Shown here piece by piece: positions 5,980 through 11,363 of a DNA stretch of 11,363 nucleotides. Each line of letters begins with the position of its first letter. Position 1 is the stretch's first letter. The stretch spans positions 1 to 11,363 of the forward strand of contig CAZCFZ010000117.1 of the NCBI GenBank assembly GCA_964498065.1, written 5' to 3'. Under the pieces are notes generated by a model that was not told where the DNA came from, did no database searches, and saw only the letters and a list, made by a program, of their open reading frames with translations. The position numbers and the translations under genes are program-made. This stretch comes from FEN-1297 sp964498065 (lineage in GTDB: Bacteria; Bacteroidota; Ignavibacteria; Ignavibacteriales; Ignavibacteriaceae).

Positions 5980-6819
5980 ATGATTAAAATTGCTGTCAGT
6001 ATATTACCGGTTTTCGTTTTTTTATTAGTCCTAATTTACCTTGATAGTTTTAAGCTTATTAAAATATCTTTAGTAGTTCANNNNNNNNNNNNNNNNNNNN
6101 NNNNNNNNNNNNNNNNNNNNNNNNNNNNNNNNNNNNNNNNNNNNNNNNNNNNNNNNNNNNNNNNNNNNNNNNNNNNNNNNACTGCTGTTATGCATGGCGG
6201 AACTACCACTGTTTTTGCAATTATTACTAAAATTGTAGTAGACCGTAGAAAAGATTTTAAATTGTCTCAGATATTGCCAGGTTTTCTATTGGCCATCCTG
6301 TATCATTTGTTCCCGGGAATATTATTTGCAATTGGACTTCATTCATTCTTTAATCATTTCGTTTTTTCCCCTATTTTATTAACACTTTTGCAATTAATAG
6401 CTCTTCCGCTTTTTATTGCTTATGTATTTTTTAGAAGCGAAAAAGTTCTTAAAGACTGGATGGAAAAAGGCATGGATACAGATGTTGAACTACTAGAGCA
6501 AATAAATGAAGGAAAATTATCTGATACACATGTTGGAAAATATCTTTCTTCTTTAAATGAAAAATTTTCAGGTACTGTAATTGCCGATATGCTATGTTAT
6601 ATCAGGAATCATATTGAACTAAGCATTCAGGCTAAAGGCGTTTTGCTTATGAAGCAGGCAGGGGTTCCAGTTGTAATTGATAGCGAGACAAGAGAAAAAT
6701 TAGATGAATTAAAATATCTTGAAAAAAGTATCGGGCAAACAGGCAAGATGGCGATTTCTCCAATTTTACATTCAAGTAAAAGAGATTTGTGGCAGTTATA
6801 CCTGTTGGACAAAAAATAA
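5980..6819 (+). CDS. PrsW-family intramembrane protease (interrupted by an assembly gap)
   Basis: PrsW proteases cut membrane proteins within or beside the bilayer; in Bacillus PrsW makes the first cut in the anti-sigma factor RsiW. Residues 1-33 here form a first membrane helix. Then come 100 N (6081-6180), then TAVMHGGTTTVFAI (68-81), with the family's conserved His in a membrane helix. Further helices follow, and GLHSFFNHF (119-127) is the HxxxN motif. After the last helix (about 128-148) a soluble tail of about 130 residues continues to the end. The EExxK and FxxxE motifs are not visible and must lie in the gap. The 34 residues that 100 N would encode look too few for them, so the true gap is probably longer and the 279-residue length is nominal. 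The frame agrees on both sides, but that may be chance. The gene follows the peptidase gene by 5 bases and is surely co-transcribed. Family assignment is strong; the substrate is unknown. Confidence 0.85.
   Translation: MIKIAVSILPVFVFLLVLIYLDSFKLIKISLVVXXXXXXXXXXXXXXXXXXXXXXXXXXXXXXXXXXTAVMHGGTTTVFAIITKIVVDRRKDFKLSQILPGFLLAILYHLFPGILFAIGLHSFFNHFVFSPILLTLLQLIALPLFIAYVFFRSEKVLKDWMEKGMDTDVELLEQINEGKLSDTHVGKYLSSLNEKFSGTVIADMLCYIRNHIELSIQAKGVLLMKQAGVPVVIDSETREKLDELKYLEKSIGQTGKMAISPILHSSKRDLWQLYLLDKK
6081..6180. other. assembly gap of 100 N inside the PrsW-like gene
   Basis: Exactly 100 undetermined bases replace sequence between the first membrane helix and the MHGG motif. The round number suggests a fixed placeholder for an unknown distance rather than a measured length. 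Confidence 0.97.
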
Positions 6820-6854
6820 TCAATATATATTAAGTAAACTTAGTTTGTAAACTG

Positions 6855-6881
6855 ATAGCTGACAGCCGAAATCTCAGCTAT
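6855..6881 (+). terminator. hairpin after the peptidase/PrsW operon, weak terminator candidate
   Basis: ATAGCTGA (6855-6862) and TCAGCTAT (6874-6881) pair perfectly around an 11-base loop, 36 bases after the PrsW-like stop codon. There is no proper T-tract behind it, so it may stabilise the 3' end of the message rather than terminate by itself. Confidence 0.35.
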
Positions 6882-7078
6882 ATTCAATATAATCTTTGTG
6901 TTTATCGTAAATAATGAAAATCGCATGTCCGTTTTAAAATGAAAAAATCTAAGAGATTTCTTCAGTACAACAATGTGAACATAAAAGCAATTGTTGAACA
7001 GAGAAGTCAACTTAACTTTTGAAAATATAAATAGTATTGAGTAAAATTGTATTGTATTTATACTAATCTGCTTAACAT

Positions 7079-7181
7079 TGCACTCCTAACGGAGTGCAGG
7101 TCTTTTTAATATGATCTTTTTACAAACATAAAACTCCTATGGAGTTTTTAGTTGACTCCGATAGGAGTCATATGTTTGTAA
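7079..7181. repeat. cluster of three ACTCC/GGAGT palindromes within a larger inverted repeat
   Basis: Three perfect hairpins share an ACTCC...GGAGT core. They are TGCACTCC/GGAGTGCA (7079-7098, loop TAAC), AAAACTCC/GGAGTTTT (7130-7148, loop TAT) and TGACTCC/GGAGTCA (7153-7170, loop GATA). The second and third are enclosed by a perfect 11-base inverted repeat, TTACAAACATA (7120-7130) and TATGTTTGTAA (7171-7181); AGGTCT/AGAGACC near 7098 and 7188 may extend it. Different flanks around a common core suggest copies of a dispersed small palindromic element. A role in transcription termination between convergent genes is possible. Confidence 0.7.
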
Positions 7182-7207
7182 CAAGGAAGAGACCAACTTT
7201 AAATAAT

Positions 7208-7317
7208 CTGTCTCAAAAGTGTCATTCCGGGCTTGACTCGGAATCTAAAATTACGATTTTGTTGAAAAAAAGATTATGAATCAAGTTTAGAATGACAAAT
7301 TTATGGTTTTGAGACAG
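7208..7317. mobile_element. 110-base MITE-like element with perfect terminal inverted repeats
   Basis: CTGTCTCAAAA (7208-7218) and TTTTGAGACAG (7307-7317) are perfect 11-base inverted repeats resembling insertion-sequence ends. Inside, 7221-7246 and 7271-7296 are imperfect inverted 26-base arms, matching at 19 of 26 positions, that start GTCATTC. The left arm also contains its own hairpin, ATTCCG/CGGAAT (7224-7229, 7239-7244). There is no coding capacity. No target-site duplication is seen at the edges, so it may be old or trimmed. GTCATTCC...GGAATCT-like palindromes are a widespread dispersed type in bacteria. The most likely nature is a non-autonomous element moved by a transposase elsewhere. 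Confidence 0.62.
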
Positions 7318-7350
7318 CCTCATTTTTTAATCAGCTTAAAATGTAATAAG

Positions 7351-7378
7351 TGTAATTTGTTTTTTATAATAAATTACA
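7351..7378. repeat. AT-rich hairpin
   Basis: TGTAATTT (7351-7358) and AAATTACA (7371-7378) are perfectly complementary across a 12-base loop rich in T. On the plus strand it lies shortly after the MITE-like element; on the minus strand it lies about 200 bases past the T9SS gene stop. No function can be assigned. Confidence 0.35.
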
Positions 7379-7459
7379 GTTATACTTAATAAAATTACGT
7401 TGACGCTTATGAGAGTAGCTCAACGAAAAAACAGAAATTAATAACTAATTATTTTTTAT

Positions 7460-7498
7460 CTCTGTGAAACTTTATGATACCTCTGTGCAACTCAGTGA
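7460..7498. repeat. two-copy direct repeat, CTCTGTG type
   Basis: Copies at 7460-7477 and 7481-7498 match at 14 of 18 positions with a 21-base period; both begin CTCTGTG and end in TGA. Similar CTCTGTG-AACTC strings recur between genes in many Bacteroidota-type genomes, from general familiarity. Here they look like a short remnant of such a dispersed repeat. Confidence 0.45.
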
Positions 7499-7580
7499 CC
7501 AAAAAATTTGTGTGAATATATTCAGAAGTTTTTTCCTTATACAGAGTATCACTAAAAATTTTTATTATTTGCCTATCCTA

Positions 7581-9286
7581 TTATTTCAATAACACTAATT
7601 TTTTAGTTTGCACAAAATTTCCTGCCTGGATCCTATAAAAATAAACTCCACTCGCCAAATTGTTTCCGTTAAAAATTATGCTGTGATTTCCTGCCTGCAT
7701 TTGCCCGTTAACTAACGTTTTTACTTCTCGACCGAGGATATCATAAACTTTTAAAGTAACTAATTCCTGTCTAGGTATAGCATACTCAATTGTTGTTGTC
7801 GGATTGAAAGGATTCGGATAATTCTGACTTAATTTATATGAACTAACTTCAATCTTCTTATCATTAATTCCTGTTGTTTTCCCGTCGTAATTAAGAACTG
7901 TCCAGCCTATATTGTTGCTCAAATGTATTTCATCAAAAGAATTATTGGGATCGAGTAATGCATAAATTTTCGGGTAATAAGGAGTATTATCAGGGAGTTT
8001 CCATTTGATACTGATTATGCTGCTTCCCCTTGCCGGAATAAAATCAGAAGTTGCAAAAGTTGTTGCGCCGCCAACACTTTGAATTGGTATTCCGCCGTTT
8101 GAAGGATCGCCAACGAATAATTTTGCCTCAACAGGTTCTGGTGTATTAATCAAACTGAAGTTGTGTATTCTTAATTGAATAGTTACCGTATCGCCAGGTT
8201 GAGGATTCTCAGGATTAATTAATATATCTTTTGTCTCTTGAAGCTGGTCAGAAGGTTCATTACCTCCTTTATAATTATCCAATCTCCAAGGAAGTATTAA
8301 TGCCGGATCGGATTTATGTCCGTATCTTTGCTGCCACCAGGTTTCAGTTTGATTTATTCCGCCGGCATCCGGAGTTACAGCATAGTCAAGAACGAGTGCA
8401 CCGCTTTTAGACCAGTAAGCATAAGGTAAAACCGAATAACCGTCTCCGTAATAAGATGAATTAACCGGACCAAGGTGTACATCTAAACCGCTTATATAGG
8501 TTACCTTGTTGGTAGTTGTTGAAAGCGTACTATTTGAATAACTTCCTTTCAGTTTAATATCAGGAATGAATTTAAAAGGGAAATCAAAACTCGCTGAAGC
8601 TTCTATGCTCCAGTGTGTTTCATTTGTCGTTGTTGTTTGTGTCTGTGTTTTATTTTCCAGCGACCAATCATGGCTGAAATTAGGAGAATTAGTTAAATCT
8701 ACCTGATCGGTAGTTTGCGATTTTACCGCTGTCTTTAGTCTAGTATTATCTGAAGGTGAGGCATAATAGGAAAGAATATTACCGACTTCATGATCAGGTA
8801 AATATTCTATTGCCTGCGGGCTTTTACTCGGAAACCACGCTCTTGTAGCAGGTTGAGGTGAAACAGCAAGTGTATAACCTGTTATTACATTATCGACTAA
8901 GATTGGATATTCCCAAATGTCATAATTCATAATTGTTGCATAAATGTAATCGTCATTGGTTACTGTTATGTTCTGGCTTATTGTGGTAATTTGATTTTTA
9001 AATGTCTGCTTTGAAAAATCCTGCCCGTACTCAGACTTAATTTTAATTTCAACGCCGGTTTTAATAATCGGGATTTTCCCCCCGCCTGAAACTTCTGTGC
9101 TGACTGCCCAGCTGCTGTGGTTTTCGGTTTCATAATCGATTTCTGTTTGTGATTGTGTATAATATTTTGCATAAAAGTCGCTTGAACCTGTTCCGTTGTA
9201 CATTCTGTTAATATCAAATGTTGTATCATTAAAAACATCAAAATGAGTCGGCGGTGCATTTAGTATAACTAAAGGCTGAATAATAT
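7581..9286 (-). CDS. C-terminal part of a secreted T9SS type A sorting-domain protein
   Basis: This open frame runs from the gap at 9287 to a TAA at 7581-7583 (567 residues). It has no start of its own: upstream of the Met codon at 9203 it stays open and reads APPTHFDVFND, so it continues the gene that begins at 10582. Counting from that Met, residues about 15-275 are Ser/Thr-rich alternating strands (for example TQTQTTTTNETHW, then EASASFDFPFKF) resembling amphipathic beta-hairpin regions of pore-forming or adhesive proteins. Residues about 322-436 look like a CARDB-type beta-sandwich (PENPQPGDTVTIQLRIHN). Residues 456-540 are a T9SS type A sorting domain: NYPNPFNPTTTIEYAIP, VYDILGREVKTLV and GVYFYRIQAG, ending with a basic hydrophobic tail. 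The protein should cross the outer membrane through the type IX system and be anchored or released after removal of this domain. The sorting domain is certain; the central region has no assigned function. Confidence 0.9.
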
Positions 9287-9386
9287 NNNNNNNNNNNNNN
9301 NNNNNNNNNNNNNNNNNNNNNNNNNNNNNNNNNNNNNNNNNNNNNNNNNNNNNNNNNNNNNNNNNNNNNNNNNNNNNNNNNNNNNN
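9287..9386. other. assembly gap of 100 N inside the T9SS protein gene
   Basis: Exactly 100 undetermined bases. The reading frames on either side do not connect through 100 bases; joining them needs a length that leaves remainder 2 on division by 3. The number is therefore a placeholder, unless an indel flanks the gap. Confidence 0.97.
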
Positions 9387-10582
9387 TCGAGATCTGCTAT
9401 TACGGGATTTGTGTTTCCGTTTATACTCGTAACTTTATGAAGATGAAGAGTATCGTCAATGGTATAAAGTGTAGTTACATTATTAGCGTCAGCCAGAATT
9501 TCATCTCTACCATCGTTATTTAAATCACCCGAAACAATGCTTATTTGCCTGTTGCTGGAAGATACAACAGGCGTTACTTGTTCAAGATTTTTGGGATTTA
9601 TATTTATAGAGTTTAAACTTGTATCCACTGATGCAGGAAGTAAAAGATCAATATATTGATATGTTGGACTTATATAATTATAATCTACTATAAACTGATC
9701 AAGCGTATTGTTTAAGAAATTTCCTGTTGCAACACAAAGATGCAAAGGCGTTGTAGTAGCATTGAAGCTATTATTTTTACTTTTAAGAACTATCGACATA
9801 TTTCCCGAATTGTTCACTACTTTATAAACTTCGGTATTAATGACGGTATTTTCAGCATCGGCAAGAACAATCTCGTCTATCCCGTCGCCGTTGAAATCGC
9901 CGGCTGCAATACCGTAGTTGCCCATATTATCAGCAGTTGGATCCATATATAAATCTGTTACAACACTAGCTATTTGTGCCGGCATTAAGGTATTCGGATC
10001 AACGCTGTATATTCTTATTTCTATGTTCCCGTCTTTATTCCAAAATGCTATCGCAAATTGAGGATTTGGCGATGAATTAAAATATCCTTTAACTAAATCG
10101 AACCTTGTATAATCGTAATTAACCAGTCCGAAGGGAGCAAGATCTCCGTTTGGAATACTGATTATGTTCTGATCATTCCATGTTAGATTCCCTTTATTTA
10201 TTTTAGGAACAACAATTTGAATTGAACTGTCGTTTGCTATCCAAGCAGCCACAATATTATCCAATCCGCTCCCGGTAAAATCTCCGGAGACTGCACGAAA
10301 ATAATATGGCGGCGTATCCTGTCCGGAAAATTTGGGATCCAAATTTCCGGTATACAGTCCGCTGGCAGCGGAATCCATATAATAATTGCCTGAACCTGAA
10401 TAATACCTGAAAATTTGATGTTTCAGGAATTGATCATTTCCCGGACTGGTTTTAAGAAATAACGCTATCTCAGATGAGCTGCCAAGTTTATAATGTCCGT
10501 GAAAAGGATCCTGTGTGGTTTGAGCATTTGTGCTGTAAACGAATGCAAACATCATTAAAAAGTAAAAAACTGGTCGTTTCAT
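9387..10582 (-). CDS. N-terminal part of the same secreted protein: signal peptide and FG-GAP repeats
   Basis: The frame starts at ATG 10582-10580 and runs 398 codons to the gap at 9386. An AAAGGA-type ribosome site precedes it at about 10588-10594. Residues 1-20 are a signal peptide (MKR, hydrophobic core, then STNAQ). FG-GAP/VCBS-type units occur near 99-113, 165-180, 227-242, 286-301 and 351-366. Two carry full calcium-loop sequences, DFNGDGIDE (229-237) and DLNNDGRDE (353-361); the others are degenerate (DFTGSGLDN at 101-109). Such repeats form integrin-like beta-propellers, typical of surface and secreted proteins. The five residues and stop that follow the gap in this nominal frame are an artefact of the placeholder length. 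The real protein continues into the segment ending at 7581, giving at least 965 residues. The role is probably adhesion or binding at the cell surface; no enzyme motif is seen. Confidence 0.88.
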
Positions 10583-10911
10583 ATCATTTCCTTTAAATAT
10601 TTTTAATCCGCTACTATAACACGCAGGAAAAAATGATAGAAGTGATAATGACCGCTATGAAAAAAGTAAAAATAGAAACTTGAAAAACCTATGAATTATG
10701 GAGAGAAACTTGATATTACCTGATGGCAATTTGATATGAAATCAGTTCTTATAATAATTATTGCTTATAGAACATGATATTTCATCAAATGAAGAAATGC
10801 GCATTGGCACATTTTTAAAATTGCATAATTATTATCCAATTACTACATTGAACAACGATATAGAAGCCCCATTTATATTAAAGAATTTTTATTCAATATT
10901 TTAAAATTTTA
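10583..10911. other. divergent intergenic region
   Basis: These 329 bases separate two genes transcribed away from each other and should hold both promoters, but I see no convincing promoter boxes. The only structure is an imperfect AT-rich inverted repeat at 10729-10790: ATTTGAT and ATCAAAT at the ends, with GTTCTTATA against TATAGAAC further in. Short ATG frames such as 10633-10683 lack support. Confidence 0.6.
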
Positions 10912-11363
10912 TTGGAAAGTAAAGATAATATAACACAATTACTTGCAGAGTTTACAGGCGGCAATAAAGAAGCTGTAAATTCTCTTATGCCTTTGGTATA
11001 CGGCGAACTGCATAAAGTTGCTCAAATGCATTTACTAAAAGAAAGGAAAGATCATACACTTAATGCAACTGCATTAGTACACGAAGTTTATTTTAAATTA
11101 ATTGATCAGACTAGAGTAAATTGGCAGAACCGTGCCCATTTTTTTGCTATCGCTTCTCAAGCAATGAGAAGGATTTTAATAAATTATGCATATCAGCATA
11201 AAGCGCAAAAACGCGGCGGAGAAAACGTTATCGTTACTTTCGTAGAAGAAAATGTAATGCGTGAAACCAGACCGGAAGAATTAATTGCACTTGATGAAGC
11301 ATTAAAACAACTTCAGGAGATAAGCGAAAGGCAGAGTAAAATTATTGAATACTGGTTTTTTGT
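10912..11363 (+). CDS. ECF-like sigma factor of the TIGR02999 type, 3'-truncated by the window
   Basis: About 150 codons are present. The conserved wording is that of the TIGR02999 ECF group: ITQLL near the N-terminus, then MPLVYGELHKVAQMHL, HTLNATALVHEVYFKLID, then WQNRAHFFAIASQAMRRIL and KAQKRGG. These cover sigma region 2, including the helix that recognises the -10 element. The segment PEELIALDEALKQLQEISER begins region 4, whose helix-turn-helix lies beyond the window. The frame is open back to a TAA at 10879-10881 with no ATG ahead of the conserved core. TTG at 10912 gives MESKDNITQLL, the expected N-terminus; the first in-frame ATG (10987) would delete conserved residues. No clear Shine-Dalgarno precedes the TTG. 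This subgroup commonly sits next to Ser/Thr kinase genes rather than a small anti-sigma gene, so a kinase may follow. It is unrelated to the sigma factor at 577. Confidence 0.88.
   Translation, partial: MESKDNITQLLAEFTGGNKEAVNSLMPLVYGELHKVAQMHLLKERKDHTLNATALVHEVYFKLIDQTRVNWQNRAHFFAIASQAMRRILINYAYQHKAQKRGGENVIVTFVEENVMRETRPEELIALDEALKQLQEISERQSKIIEYWFF

Larger units (their letters stand above)
6820..7580. other. gene-free convergent spacer rich in short repeats
   Basis: No credible gene is present in these 761 bases, which lie between the 3' ends of two converging genes. They hold a hairpin shortly after the PrsW-like stop (6855-6881), a cluster of ACTCC/GGAGT palindromes (7079-7181), a MITE-like element (7208-7317), an AT-rich hairpin (7351-7378) and a 21-base-period direct repeat (7460-7498). 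From 6882 to 7078 I see only AT-rich sequence with short frames. The spacer looks like a landing site for small repeat elements. Confidence 0.8.

Noticed and set aside
7052..7059. TTGTATTT on the plus strand in the repeat-rich spacer
   Set aside because: No CCTACCAAC-like box lies at the required distance and no gene follows.
7079..7498. Possible CRISPR array
   Set aside because: The repeated cores are short palindromes at irregular spacing with different flanks, there are no uniform spacers, and no cas gene is present.
8978..9259. Minus-strand 93-codon frame beside the second gap
   Set aside because: It overlaps the conserved frame of the T9SS protein in another phase. Its Lys-rich, low-complexity sequence has no domain and is a frame shadow.
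9269..9286. Five residues and stop (ILFSL) as the true C-terminus of the FG-GAP protein
   Set aside because: They are read in a phase set by the arbitrary 100-N placeholder. The adjacent frame is open, conserved-looking and continues to the sorting domain.
9740..9952. Plus-strand frame inside the FG-GAP region
   Set aside because: It is antisense to the calcium-loop repeats of the real gene and has no supporting features.
10633..10683. Sixteen-codon frame beginning MIEVIMTAMKK in the divergent spacer
   Set aside because: It is very short, with only a weak purine run upstream and no conserved features; chance is the simplest explanation.

Overview
The window is low-GC bacterial DNA, most likely from the Ignavibacteria or a related branch of the Bacteroidota/Chlorobi group. 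The clues are a type IX secretion (T9SS) type A sorting domain with the NYPNPFNPTT signature, an FG-GAP exported protein, mostly weak Shine-Dalgarno sites, and an ECF sigma factor of the TIGR02999 type. Two runs of exactly 100 N (6081-6180 and 9287-9386) look like scaffold placeholders, so this is probably a draft or metagenome-assembled genome. Both gaps fall inside genes.

Region 1 (1-2971, plus strand) is a signalling cluster: a STAS-domain protein, an ECF sigma factor, its overlapping membrane anti-sigma factor, and a membrane-anchored protein built from about 20 degenerate 9-10-residue Ala/Phe/Arg-rich repeats. The same bipartite site (CCTACCAAC, then exactly 15 bases, then TTGTATTT) stands before the sigma gene and before the repeat-protein gene. 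This suggests that the sigma factor activates itself and the repeat protein. A hairpin plus T-tract closes the region.

Region 2 (2996-6819, plus strand) is a two-gene operon with a 5-base spacer. The first gene encodes a large exported HELVH zinc peptidase followed by a beta-propeller-like region and a C-terminal outer-membrane barrel. The second encodes a PrsW-family intramembrane protease that has lost its N-terminal catalytic part to a gap. PrsW proteins are known to start destruction of membrane anti-sigma factors, so a functional link to Region 1 is attractive but unproven.

Region 3 (6820-7580) has no gene. It holds a cluster of three ACTCC/GGAGT palindromes, a 110-base MITE-like element with 11-base perfect terminal inverted repeats, and a short direct repeat.

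Region 4 (7581-10582, minus strand) is a single secreted T9SS protein gene split by the second gap: signal peptide, FG-GAP propeller, Ser/Thr-rich amphipathic beta region, CARDB-like domain and sorting domain. Region 5 (10583-11363) is a divergent spacer and the start of a second, unrelated ECF sigma factor, probably using a TTG start and cut by the window end.
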